Position numbers and translations under genes: made by a program. Positions 1-11,000 of a DNA stretch of 64,000 bases are shown here, piece after piece (the stretch's first letter is position 1; each line of letters starts with the position of its first letter). The stretch is taken from assembly GCF_030052815.1 (NCBI RefSeq), contig NW_026614715.1, positions 1 through 64,000 of the forward strand, given 5' to 3'. The stretch is from Hevea brasiliensis. Lineage: Eukaryota > Streptophyta > Magnoliopsida > Malpighiales > Euphorbiaceae. The notes under the pieces are model-generated. The model saw only the letters and a program-made list of their open reading frames with translations. It was not told the DNA's origin and made no database searches.

Positions 1-1030
1 TAAAGCATAATCACTTGCATCACACATGATTTCGAATGGTAGCTCCCAATCAGGTGGTTGCATAATAAGTGCTGAGATCAAGGCCTCTTTTATCCTGTTG
101 AAAGAAGCAAGGTAATTTTCATCAAAATCAAAGGAAACATCTTGACTTAATAAATTTGTCAATGGCTTAGCTATTTTGAAAAAATCTTTGATGAATCTTC
201 TATAAAAGTCTGCATGTCCCAAAAAGCTTCACACTTCCTTGACGGATGTTGGTGGTGAAATTTTTTCGATGATCTCAACTTTCGCCTTGTCAACTTCAAT
301 TCCTCTTTCTGATATCAGATGACCAAGAACTATGCCTTCTTTTACCATGAAGTGGCATTTTTCCCAATTCAGGATCAGGTTCGATTCTTCATATCTTTGC
401 AATACTTTGGATAAGTTAGCTGAGAAATCATCAAAAGTAGTTCCATAAACGAAAAAATCATCCATAAAAACTTCCATGATATTTTCAATATAATAGGGAA
501 AAATAGCCATCATGCATCTTTGAAAGGTAGCAGGGGCATTACAAAGACCAAAAGGCATTCTTTTATATGCAAAGGTTTCGTAAGGGCAAGTGAATATGGT
601 CTTTTCTTGGTCTTCTGGGTGAATAAGAATTTAAAAGAATCCCAAGTACCATCTAGATAACAGAAGTAGGAGTGTTTAACTAGCCTTTCTAGCATTTGGT
701 TGATGAAAGGGAGGGAAAAATGGTCTTTTCTAGTGGCACTATTCAATTTCCTATAATCTATGCACATGCGCCAACCAGTGATTACCCTAGTAGGGATCAA
801 TTCATTGTTTGCATTGTGGATGATAGTTGTCTCACCTTTTTTAGGCACTACATGTACTGGACTAACCCATTTACTATCAGAAATTGGATATATAATACCT
901 GCATCTAATAGTTTTAGAATTTCTTTCTTAACTACTTCTTTCATGTTTGGGTTAAGCCTTTTTTGGTGTTTAATAGTGGGTTTACTGTTTTGCTCCATAG
1001 GTATCCTATGCATGCAAACAAGGGATTAAT
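1..1030 (-). pseudogene. Athila reverse transcriptase / start of RNase H (frameshifted)
   Basis: Reverse transcriptase of the Athila element, which copies the element RNA into DNA inside the virus-like particle. Reading down from 1013, the N-terminal part has the motifs KKEILKLLDAGIIYPISDS and WRMCIDYRKLN. A frame change near 650-600 separates it from the next open stretch (558-229), which has MPFGLCNAPATFQRCM and the catalytic VFMDDF. After a stop near 229 the same frame continues through an SFLGHADFYRRFI-like segment to PFEIMCDASDYA, the RT connection and start of RNase H, at the window edge. The stop and the frameshift mean no full RT is made from this copy as read. Family assignment is firm; the rest of pol is off the window. 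Confidence 0.85.
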
Positions 1031-1170
1031 CCCTTTTAGGTCCTCTATTTTTTACCCTATAGCCTTGCTATGGGTCCTAAGTACTCTTAACAATTTTCCC
1101 TCTTCTATATCAGACAGGCTAGCATTAATTATAACAAGATATTTAGAGTTTGAGTTCAAAAATGTGTACC

Positions 1171-2295
1171 TTAGTGAGGAGGGAGAGGTTTAAGTTTTAC
1201 CTGTTTAGTGTTGTTCTCTGGCTTGCTTTCGGGTTGTTCCTCCTTTAGCTCCTCCACCTCGAAAGCTTGAGCCAAGGGTAGTGGTGGATGAGCTGCTAAA
1301 TATTGAGCACAAACTGCAACTTCTGTGTTTTCATTATCAGCAGTGTGAGTGTGCAGTAAGCATGCTTCAAGAGAATCTTTAGGATATGCTTTACGTGATT
1401 CCTCTTTAACTTGTTTGTCAATCGTATCAATTTTAAAGCATTCATCAGGTTCAATTTTGTGTTTCATCATGTTGAACAAGTTGACTTCCACTTCCTCATC
1501 TCCTACCTTGAGAGTTAGCCGCCCATTTTTTACGTCTATGATTGCTCCAGCAGTTGCCAAGAAAGGTCTTCCCAAGATGATAGGGATTTGAACATCCTCT
1601 TCCATCTCAAGGACAATAAAGTCAACTAGAATGGAGAATTTGCCCACCTTTATAGGGATGTTCTCAAGTATGCCCACAGAATATTTAATAGACCGATCAG
1701 CCAATTACAGTGAAATTGTTGTGGGCTTCAGTTCTCTAATTTCTAGCTTTTGACATATTGATAGAGGCATTAGATTCACACTTGCCCCAAGATCACAAAG
1801 GGCCTTGTCTATTTTCTTATCGCCAATGAGACAAGGTATGGAGAAGCTTCCTGGATCTTTCAGCATTGGAGGCAGTTTGTTTTGTAGTATGGCACTGCAT
1901 TCCTCTGTTAGAGCAATAGTCTCATAGTCTTCCATTTTTCTTTTCTTTAACAGAATTTCCTTAAGGAATTTGGTGTAGGATGGCATCTGAGAAAGCGTTT
2001 CAGTGAAGGGAATGTTAATGTAGAGTTTCTGTAAAACTTCTAAAAACTTCCTAAACTGCTTGTCTAATTTGACTTTTTGGAATCTTTGAGGAAAAGGTAG
2101 GGGAGGCTGATATGGCTCTGGTAGCTTCTTTTTCTTCCTTACTTCCTCTTCCTGATCCTTCTTAACTTCTTCCTCTTTTTTCCCTGCTTGGCTTTCAGAT
2201 TTATCAGAGGTTTCCTCTATTGGTTCTTCCTCTAGTTGTTCTAGAATTCTTTCACTCCTCAATGTAACTACCTTACAATGCTCTTTTGGGTTCAT
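1171..2295 (-). pseudogene. Athila gag-pol linker and aspartic protease, one in-frame stop
   Basis: Two adjacent open stretches in the same frame (2295-1705 and 1704-1171) are separated by one TAA at 1705-1707, where a CAA (Gln) is expected from family consensus. The first begins MNPKEHCKVVTLRS, runs through a Glu/Lys-rich low-complexity stretch and an FRKFLEVLQKLYINIPF block, and ends with the retropepsin active-site region CDLGASVNLMP. The second carries the protease C-terminal part with IPIILGRPFLATAGA. Retropepsins cleave the element polyprotein in the particle. The single C-to-T type change is consistent with deamination of methylated cytosine in a silenced element. Confidence 0.85.
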
Positions 2296-2772
2296 CTCTG
2301 GTTGACTAGGCAGTTTACCAGTATCTTTGCTTAAAGAACTTGCTTACTGAGCAATTTGATTCTCAAGCATCTTGTTATGGGTAGCAAGTTGGTCCATTCT
2401 AGAAGTCAACTGCTTGATCATTTCATTCTATTATTGTTGAGCTACTAGGAGGCCTTCCATCATGGATTCCATGGTCATCTTCAATTCAGGTTATTGAGGT
2501 TAAGGAGGTGGTGGTGGCTGTACAAAGTTTTGTCCTCTGTTCTGAAATCCAAGGGGTGCTGGTGGTCTGTACTCTTGCTGTTTGTTCATTGGCTGATTCT
2601 AGGAATTTAACCATGAGAAATTCGGGTGATTCCTCCATCTAGGATTGTAAGTATTTGAGTATGGATTGTTGAGCTGCCTCTGGTTGAAGTTCCCTCCGTT
2701 GTTCACATAGTTCATTTGTTCTGTGGAGGGTTCATTGAAGTTATTGAATTCTGATGTTGTATATCCTCCTCC
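2296..2772 (-). pseudogene. Athila gag C-terminal part (downstream of insertion)
   Basis: Read on the minus strand, this stretch continues the gag interrupted at 6798. It contains an Asn/Gln/Pro-rich tail with EFNNFNEPSTEQMNYV, NPRWRNHPNFSW and a proline run near 2500, typical of Athila gag C-termini. At least one stop (near 2600) lies in it. The five bases cctcc at 2768-2772 are the left copy of the target-site duplication of the solo LTR that follows. Confidence 0.75.
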
Positions 2773-5700
2773 TGTAACACCCTCACTGTAGCAATTCCGT
2801 ACATTCTATTGTTCCAATGACCGGTATCAGTCCGGACAGCTAGAATGTCGGGAAAAATATTTAGACTAGAGTGAGGAGTCATAAATAACTCAAATATTAA
2901 TAAGAAAAATTTAGGAAAAATTTTAGAAATAAAATACAACCAAGTTAAATGAGCCAGTGCCCTAGCGATGGGTAACCCAGTGGGAAGTTGCAGTTCTTAC
3001 AACTAAGAGCCCTAGACCTGGGAGAAAATTTATAAAATAATTTTTGGGACCCCAGAGAAGAGTCATTGAGGTTTCTATAGAATTAGAATGCCAAGGAAAG
3101 GCTTAGAAAAATTTTCAATCGGTACAGACGATTTTGGCTCAATAAGCCAAACGAAGGGCATTTTGATCATTTTGTCTTCGGAGATGATTTTTGGCCGACT
3201 TGTCCAGTTAAGTAAATAATTATTATGACATAAAATGTGAATAAATATTGCTAAAAATTTAATTGAAAATGAGTAGAAAAGAAAAGGAAAGAAAAATGAA
3301 AGAAATTAGGAATTATGACATCACATGATGTCATTAAACACTCTCTATCCAATCACAACTTGACAAGCTAATTAAAAGGGATAAAAACTAATTAAAAAGA
3401 GACAAAATGAAAAACCAATATGCACTCCCATCTTCATCCTTTGGGCAGCCAAAACGTAGAGAGAGAGAGGAGAGGGTTTCCACCATTGTTTGGTCTTGCA
3501 AGCTTGATTTTCCCAAGTTTTTCACTCCAAAATCCTTAGGCCCCTTCACAAAAAATCATTCTTACACCTTGAGGAAGTGTTTGGCTACTAAGAAAATCCA
3601 AGAAAGTGAAGGAAAATTTAAGATTGGATGAGGGAAACTTCTGCTCACACAAGGGTTAGTGCCTATTTCTTCTCTTTTTCTTTAGATTTTGTGCTAGTAA
3701 CATTATTTATGCTAGGAAATTGAGAAAATTGAATAAATATGTGCATATTTGGGCCTTTACAAATTTTGGCAGCTGTATGGGGAAGTAGTTATGAGTATTT
3801 TGATGGATTAAAGTGGATTAGAGGTGGTGTTTGAAGTGTATATGTAGAGTGATAATGAATTAGTATGTTTAATTGATGTATATGCATGAATGGACATTTG
3901 AAAACTAGGGTTTGAGACATGAAGTTAGGGTTTGCTCATGTAATGGTATATTAACATTGTAATGGTCAATTAGTGACCATTTGAATGTGTGTGAGGAGGA
4001 ATTGAAGTGAGTAAGGATAATGGAGTTGAGTTTAGGCATGCTGCCCTTGGTGACCTGCAGGACTGGTTGTGAGTCCAGCAGGTTTAGGTAGCCATAAATG
4101 GAGTTGTATAGGTTCAATTGGTGCAAGGCCAATTGGACATGAAACTAGACACATAATGGCACAACTTTGGTGAAGAAACCCTGCCCAGAAAACCAAACCA
4201 AGTTGACCTAAAAATTGCCCTAATCTGGGAGACTTGCATTTTACTTGGGCAAAATGACCAAATGAACAGTGTTTATTCATTTAGTCATAACTCAATGTAG
4301 AAAGGTTCAATTGACCTGAAATTTTACTATAAAATATCTGAGACATAGACCTAAAACTTTCATAGAGAACACAAACTCAAATTCTGAACCTAACCAATTC
4401 AAATTACTAGTCCAAGTTAGGACACCAAATCTGGTAGAACCAAATTGCCCGAATTGCAGTGCAGTCATCTCCGCTTATGGTAAAATGACCATAACTTGAG
4501 CTACAAAACTCCAAATGGAGTGATTCAAAAAGGGAATTAAAGAAGACACAATAAGAACAACCTTGCTGAAGAAAAGTTAGCCCAGTTTCCACTATAAAAT
4601 TGTCCAATGGAACAGTAAACTTAGGTAATCAAAACTGAAAATTTAGAAATGCATCTAGGGGACTTTAAATTGCTATTGGCAATTAATACTAGCAAATGTA
4701 AAACTCAAAATGTAGGATCTTGATGCAATTAGAATTAACATATCCATTAAGTATGAAAAAGTCAACATTTTGGTTGACTAGTAAGGTAAATAGTAATCAA
4801 AATGATTAGCAAACTAAGATGAAGACCTAGAACCAATTCTAAGCTTAAATGCTTAGAATTGTATGACAAATGTGGACCATGCATCCTAGTCAAAATTTTT
4901 AAAGGGAAATTAAGGCCATAAATTTGAAATCCATGAAATGTTCATGGATTGCTTGAAACATGAAAAGTAAGTCACCTAATTGATATGAATAGATAGTTAG
5001 AGCTTATATGCCCATCATAAATAGAATTCATAAAATGTTAGTAATTCAACTTGAAATATAAAATTTGTAATTACATAAGTAGATTTTTGAAAGTATAAAT
5101 GAGAAAGGAAAAATGTTTTGAATACAATGATACATGTGAACCATTGTTTTGAATTGTGATCAATATGAATGACATAATGAATAAATAAATGAATCATATT
5201 AATGTATGAATGACACATTAGTTCTCATTATTGTTGAAAGGAAAAGTACTTAGAGTACAATGGTAAAAAATGATAATTGATGTGAATTGTGATCATATAA
5301 ATGATCAAATGAATTTATAAATTATAATTGAAATTTATTATGAAATAATGAAGTCATAAAACACAATATATTAATATTTAATGATATTATGTACCCTTGT
5401 ATTGCCTAGACATGTGTGTCAAATTGGATAGATTGGCATGCCAATATGGTATTGTTATAGCAGTACTACGAAAGGCTTTATGCCTATATTCATGGCTTTA
5501 TGCCCGTATTCATGACTTTATGCCCGCATTCATGGCTTTATGCCAACATTCATGGCTTTTATGCCTGATTATGTGTTATCATGGCTTTTTAGCCATAGTG
5601 ACTGCATACGTGGTTGACATTCTGCGTCCCATGGTATGATAGCCCGAGGCACCGCGGTGTCCAGTGCCAACGACTCGTTATCCAGTTTAGTCAGCCTGTC

Positions 5701-6797
5701 ATAGGTTACTTGGGCAATTTAATTTATTAAAATAATTTACGAATATTAGCAATTAAAAATGCTAAAAAGAAAATAAATGAGTATGATGTTCTGAAATAAA
5801 TTAGATTAGCACTAAAAATTTGTTTCTTAGAATAGTCGAAAGTAAATGAAATTAGTTCTAAAAAAAAATTTTAATATTACGAAATGATTGTAACAACTTA
5901 GAAAGTATCAAGGAAGTGATAAAAAGACTAGTAGGAGAATTATAACTTAATAACATTACAAATGTGACATATATAAGAATATAAGTATAAGTTTAAATTT
6001 TAGATTAATCGTATCTGGTACATCATTAATGCAAATTTCATATAAAACCAGTAAAATTCTTGAGTATAGAAAATATGCTCCAATTATTTGTACTTGTTAT
6101 ATTATTTCCTTGTTATATTATTGCACCACTAAGTAGCAATGCTTTGCGCGATGGATTTGTTTCCTTACACAGGTACTAAAGTTAAAGCCCAGCGAATCCC
6201 AAACGGAGATTTTGGAGTTCTGATCTGCAGAGTATTCAAGGCTGTCACCTCCTCAGCATTGCATGTAGATAGGGCCCATATAGATTATATTATGTATTTT
6301 GTACATTATAATTAGTTATTATTTGTAATGTAAACTATGAATTGTATGTTGAAATATAGATCATGGAACTGTAATTAATTTGTAGATCATGTAAATTATG
6401 AAATTATGTAATTATTTTGTAAATTATGCAAGTTAAGGAAATTTGAAAGTTTTGCTTATGTAATTTGAGAATGTTTACATATGAACTGAGTATGAATAGA
6501 TTTGTACAAATGAGTATGTGAATTACAAGAATTGAATGTGAGATGAATATGATGAGCATGAATGATATTTTTATTGTAAAATATTATTGAAAATTTTCAA
6601 GCAAGTGAATAGTGAAATACGTCAAATGATAATAAAATAGGGGAAACTCCGCTGGTTTCTCCGTAGAAAATTAATTGATATTAAATATAATGAGAACAAA
6701 ATTTTTAAAGAAATAAAGTGAGATAAATTAGGGTGCTCCGGCACCGAATGTAGCACACCTCGCTCGGTTACACTGTAGACGGGTGAGGGGTGTTACA
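2773..6797 (+). mobile_element. Solo LTR, Tekay/Del-like family R1 (4.0 kb)
   Basis: A 4025-bp unit with termini TGTAACACC and GGTGTTACA, flanked on both sides by cctcc (2768-2772 and 6798-6802). There is no internal region, so it is a solo LTR left by recombination between two LTRs. The TGTAACACC start resembles the 46394-55552 element, which has full LTR-element structure; both share blocks such as 'cctagcgatgggt' and 'gtccggacagctag'. An inverted relative lies at 40506-44690. It splits the Athila gag, so it is younger than that element. Short ORFs inside (for example 3407-3631) have no recognisable product. The ends look like terminal inverted repeats, but TSD size and family relation favour an LTR. 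Confidence 0.85.
5474..5573 (+). repeat. 20-bp tandem repeat in R1 LTR
   Basis: Five back-to-back copies of a 20-bp unit of the form ggctttatgccNNNattcat with small changes. The inverted R1 copy has about four units at 41758-41830. Nothing coding is apparent. Confidence 0.8.
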
Positions 6798-7741
6798 CCT
6801 CCAAAGTCATTGCAGTGCTAGTTGCTTATGCCAACAGCATTGGCTTGCATTCTGTCAAGTCGCTTCATGACCTGATCAAATTGAGCATTTATCATGCTTA
6901 GGACATCCACTTCTAGGATCCCTACTGTTCTCCTTGCGTTTCCTCTTTCATTTGACCACTTGTAGTTATGATATGCGACCCTCTCCAGAAGTTCAAGTGC
7001 TTGTGTCACTGTTTTCTCCATTAGGTCACCTTCTGCAGTCGAATCTACTGTGCTCCTTATGGAGGATAGTAGCCCATTATAGAAATTTTGCACTAGAAGC
7101 CAATCTTCTAAGCCATGGTGTGGACATTCCCTCTACAAGTCCTCATATCTTTCCCATGCGTCATAGAGTGATTCACCTTCCTTTTATCTACAGGTATTGA
7201 GTTCAACCCTCAACTTTGCAATCTTTGCAGGTGGAAAATACCTTACTAGAAAAGCTTGTGAGAGGTCTTCCCAAGTGGTGAATGTTTCAGCTGGTTGAGA
7301 AAGTAACCACTTCCTTGCTCTATCTCAAAGGGAAAATGGGAATGCTCTGAGTCTTATAGCTTGATCAGATACTCCATTCATCTTGAATGCATCACATAGG
7401 GCAAGAAAGCACTGGAGGTGGTAATGTGGATCTTCTATTGGTGTACCCCCAAGCTGGGTTTATTGAACCATCTGGAGCGATGCTGATTTCAGTTCAAAAT
7501 TATTAGCTTCCACTGTGGGTCTTGTAATACTGGGTTGGAATCCTTGTATAGATGGAGCTCCATAGTCCCTCAAGAGTATTGGCCTGTTGTTATTGTCAGC
7601 CATGATTAGAGTTTCTGGATTCCCTTGATCTTGTTCTTGGTGTCTCCTTTCTCTCCGGATGGCTCTTAGAGTTCTATCTATTTTGGGATCCAAGTCCAAA
7701 ACTTCTTCCTTTGGCTTTGTTTTGGCCATGCACCAAACCAA
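6798..7741 (-). pseudogene. Athila gag N-terminal and core part
   Basis: Capsid precursor of the Athila element, which packages element RNA. The likely start is the ATG at 7603 (MADNNNRP), though the frame is open from 7741. The first open stretch ends near 7460 at a stop. The core then continues through segments readable as FLALCDAFKMNGVSDQAIRL, KWLLSQPAETFTTWEDL and QAFLVRYFPPAKIAKL, and an open stretch at 7093-6818 with FYNGLLSSIRSTVDSTAEGD. It runs into the right TSD of the solo LTR at 6798. The remainder of gag is at 2296-2772. Stops near 7460, 7330 and 7195 show decay. Confidence 0.85.
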
Positions 7742-7816
7742 ATACCTGAGAGAAAATAAAAGAAATAAAACAAATTAAATAAAACTAAACAGTAAATATA
7801 AATGCCTAAATCAGCT

Positions 7817-7840
7817 ACCCCGGTAACGATGCCAAAAACT
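7817..7840 (-). other. Decayed primer binding site of the Athila element
   Basis: On the minus strand, immediately after the LTR, the sequence reads tttttggcatcgttaccggg. It resembles the usual Athila PBS form (tttttggcgccgttgccggg) with several changes. It sets the inner LTR edge at 7841. Confidence 0.65.
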
Positions 7841-9320
7841 TGTTTGCTAATTTCTCAACTCCGCAAGTGCACAGATCGCTAACAAGTAATAAAGTAGTGA
7901 GTGAAGTATCATCCCATGAGGAATTTCATTAGTAAGTACCAAACTACACAGCAGTTGTGACTACTTAGACTATTGAATATGAATGAAGAGTATATTAAAC
8001 TTATTTTGGATGCTGAAAATAAACGTTGAATAAAACTATCAATTGAAACAATTTCATAATTAAGATTTCACACTGTAATCTTATTATGAATTTTAATCTC
8101 ATCTATTCATTGGATTGAGGATCGTCACTTTGATAGAAATTAATCCTAAAATATCCTAGGTCCTCTCTCAAGGCACCTAAGGTGTGTTCCAATTAGAGCT
8201 AAATCCTACTTTCGTTGGTGTTTAGTCCTAATAAACCCCTTAAGATTTATGATTAATTTTAGAACTCCACAAAGGTCATCAGCCTATCTCTAGGTCAGAT
8301 TTCCTAAGTTTAAAATCCTGATTTTCTAATATTAATCTTCACCTTTCAGCCCTTCAATTAATATTTGTAATCAATACTAAATGGGTACCAACACATAGCA
8401 TGCATTAAGATCACAAGAAATCGAATCAAATGGAAAAACTCAAATCCAATAAATAAGACTCAATATTCGTCCATAATAATAATTACAAGTGTTACTCTCC
8501 CAATTCCAAAATCAAGGATTTACTCACTCATAGTGAGTTTAACAAACATAATAGAAATAAAATAAAAGAACTTGAACGGTCTTAGAGAAATTGAACAAAA
8601 GAACCGATGAGGATTTTCTGCAACCTTGAACTTGTGGAACTCTGGCTGAAGCCTTCCATCTTGTACTGATGATCTACTCTCCAAGATGGCTGTGAAGGAT
8701 GTGAGTATGAAGATGAGATTAGGTCTGGAATTGAGATTTCTCATCTCAATCTTCAAAACTCAAAAGGAACTCTCTTTGTTTTTTGCGGCTCCTCTCTTTA
8801 TATTCAATGATCTAGGGTTAGGTTTTTAGAGTCCTCAAAGCATTAGGAGTCTCTTCTCTCTGTTAAAGTTAGGGCTGGAACCAATTCAGAAAACTGACTA
8901 TCACGTGATACACGACCCGTGTGTCACTACACGACCCAAGGCCATGTAACCTACTAGAGCTTGAATTATTACATCTAATATCAGGATAGGACTTTACACG
9001 GGCTTCAGGTAATTACACGGGCCTGGTTACATGGCTCGTGTACTTTTGTACTTCAGGCAAGTCTTCAAGCTTGGCCTAGTAGAGACTTACATGGGTCTTT
9101 ATATTTTACACGGGGCATGGTACACGGCCCTTGTACTTTAATTCTTCCCTGGCTCTTTGTCTTTCTCCTGGCAGTAAGTTACACGGGTCTGTGGCTTTGA
9201 TTACACGACCTATGTAAGGTATATCAGCAACATTTCTCAATTCTTTAGCCTTTCCAAGTCTTCTATTCTATTCCTATGCCTTGGAACCTCTTCAAAACAG
9301 CTGGAAACATACAAAAAACA
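7841..9320 (-). mobile_element. 5' LTR of the Athila element
   Basis: About 1480 bp between the PBS and the copia fragment. In plus-strand reading it starts tgtttgctaa and ends caaaaaaca, a short inverted tgttt/aaaca pair. The block with 'gatcgctaacaagtaataaagtagtgag' character (7872-7905) is familiar at the 3' end of plant Athila LTRs. A minus-strand TATA-like stretch (rc of tttatattc, about 8797-8805) could be the promoter. The outer edge is inferred, because the second LTR is off the window and no TSD can be checked. Confidence 0.6.
8900..9225. repeat. Interspersed ACACGGG / CCCGTGT motifs in the Athila LTR
   Basis: Within about 325 bp the motif acacggg or its near variants and complements (cacgacccgtgt, acacgacc, acatgggt, acacggccc) occurs roughly a dozen times in both orientations at irregular 10-60-bp spacing. 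It lies in the U3 half of the LTR, upstream of the TATA-like site on the minus strand. It may be an upstream regulatory cluster or decayed subrepeats; nothing coding is visible. Confidence 0.55.
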
Positions 9321-9780
9321 TAGAATTTAGAGTTTGACAATGGAACTTGCAAAAGTGCACGAAATTGATGATTATGCATGAGATTACTTATCTAAATGCT
9401 ATGAAATATTATACAAATATACTTAAAAACATCTATATAATACAAGTGTATCAAAACTCATATCCATTACTAGTCAAACTAGATACAGAAATGCTGTTCT
9501 TAAAAGTATCAAATACATATAAAATATGATCCAAAAATAAAACATGTTCATTTATATACAAACTTATGGCTAATGCTGCAACACTTGCTCCATTGCCAAT
9601 CTGTAGTCTAACATCTTCTCCCTCCAAGCTTTCATTACTTGCTAATTCCTACATATCAAAACATATGTGAAAATTTGTATCAATATCCAAAGCCTAAACT
9701 GTACATAAACTATGAGTATTACCAGAATCTAAATGATAAGAAAGGATATACCTTTAGAAGACTTATCCTTCTTACTCGTT
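9321..9780 (-). pseudogene. Ty1/copia pol fragment (protease / pre-integrase region)
   Basis: The minus strand read from about 9740 downward gives a stretch similar to copia polyproteins: a segment readable as FHICFDM followed by ELASNESLEGEDVRLQIGNGA, then SVAALAISLY and NSISVSSLTSNGYEF near 9480. This corresponds to the region after the copia protease active site, running into the gag-pre-integrase domain. Stops are frequent. The Athila LTR begins at its downstream edge, so this is the older target DNA. Confidence 0.6.
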
Positions 9781-9830
9781 AAAGAGTCTAAATGATCTAG
9801 GTAATCACTTACTCATTAGAGAATATGGGT

Positions 9831-9992
9831 TTTAAGTGATGACCTAATTATATAATGTGATGTTATGAAAGAATGAAATAACAATATGATTTTTCTCTAA
9901 AAGGTGCCGCCACCCAAGAGGCTCTCTTCCTCTCTTCTTCTTCATCTCTCATCAATTCAACGAGAGTTGCCCATATTCTTTTGAATTAAAAT
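9831..9992 (+). mobile_element. Fragment of copia LTR
   Basis: About 160 bp matching 61185-61345 of the copia LTR copy further on almost base for base (shared runs such as 'atataatgtgatgttatgaaa' character and 'ccacccaagaggctctcttcc'). The match ends abruptly where a new element starts at 9993. It is a remnant of an earlier member of the same copia family. 9781-9830 holds nothing I recognise. Confidence 0.75.
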
Positions 9993-10799
9993 TGTTAGAA
10001 ATGTTAATAGTATGCCCTACAGCATATCATTTAGTATGTATCTTGTACATGTTTTTATTAATAAAAGGCATTTTCACTTTTCTGTTTACATAATATATTT
10101 ATGTGTAATAGAAAAGGTACATTGATATTTTGTTAGAAATTCTATTCTTAAGTTGTTAAGAACATGAGTGACAGTATTTCTAATACAAAGTATCATAAAT
10201 AGGTTCACAATCGAGGATACTTCACAATAATGACATGACTTATCCAGAAAGATTGTATTCATGTTTGTTCCCAAGTTATTTATATGAGATATAAATTGTA
10301 ATACCCCTATTTGTATAACCTGGTATATTTCATCGTCTTGACATTGTTGGTCCGAATAGCTTAAGGGATTAGAACCACACTTAAGACAACTAGATAAGCC
10401 ATAAACACAAATAATTGGTAATTGTCAATTAGTTAAGTATAAATAAGAAAAACAGAACATAAGAGGTTAAATGAGCCGAGAATCACAACGATGGGTGACC
10501 TTCTCGGGAATGACTGCGAAGTCGATTTAAACTCAAATTTCGAACCGTAAAATATGACGCTGCGGTCCTTAGAACCCTTATGAACACAGTGGAAAAGAGA
10601 AAATCACGAAAAAGAACTGTTAAGCCAGTCAAATAATTAGGTCAGGGAGCCGGAAGAAATATTGAATTATTCACAAACCAGGATGAACCAGCGATGGGCA
10701 ATTTGGTTAATTGACCCCAAGAGTTGACTCCTAACCTAACTGTCAAATAAAATCGAAGAAAAGAAAATTTCAAAATCGAGAATTAAATTAAAGAACTAA

Positions 10800-11000
10800 T
10801 AAAAAAATAAATAGAAAAAAAAAAGAAAAAAGAAAATGAAAAGGTTAAAAAGGTGATGACATCATGCATGACATCATGCATGATGTCATAAAAATAATAA
10901 TTAATATATTTAATTAATTAGATTTTTGGTCTTCCTAAAGACATAAAAACAAAAAAAAAAAGAAAAAAAAAAGATAAAAGGTCTTCTTCAAGCCGCCCTC
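10800..11000. repeat. Low-complexity A-rich tract with atgacatcatgc repeats
   Basis: A-rich runs flank a short tandem palindromic segment in which atgacatcatgc occurs about three times (10855-10885). Related 'tgacatcacatgatgtcat' sequence lies in the R1 LTR near 3318. It sits upstream of the likely LTR leader. No function is shown. Confidence 0.5.

Larger units (their letters stand above)
1..9320 (-). mobile_element. Athila-type Ty3/gypsy retrotransposon, partial, interrupted
   Basis: The minus strand reads 5' LTR (9320-7841), PBS, gag, protease and reverse transcriptase, and runs off the window at base 1 within RNase H. The lineage call rests on the gag opening MADNNNRP with a following NRPTVEANNFE-like stretch, the Asn/Pro-rich gag tail, the protease motif DLGASVNLMP and the RT motif FMDDF, all familiar from plant Athila elements. 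A 4.0-kb solo LTR (2773-6797) splits gag. The 5' LTR abuts a copia pol fragment at 9321, so the element apparently inserted into older copia DNA. Several stops and frameshifts make it non-functional as read. The 3' half, including any env-like ORF and 3' LTR, lies outside the window. Confidence 0.88.

Noticed and set aside
1..1030. Integrated plant pararetrovirus reverse transcriptase
   Set aside because: Gag, protease and RT motifs together with LTR and PBS are those of an Athila retrotransposon.
2773..6797. DNA transposon with terminal inverted repeats TGTAACACC/GGTGTTACA
   Set aside because: No transposase; 5-bp TSD, TG..CA ends and shared blocks with the proven LTRs of 46394-55552 fit a solo LTR better.
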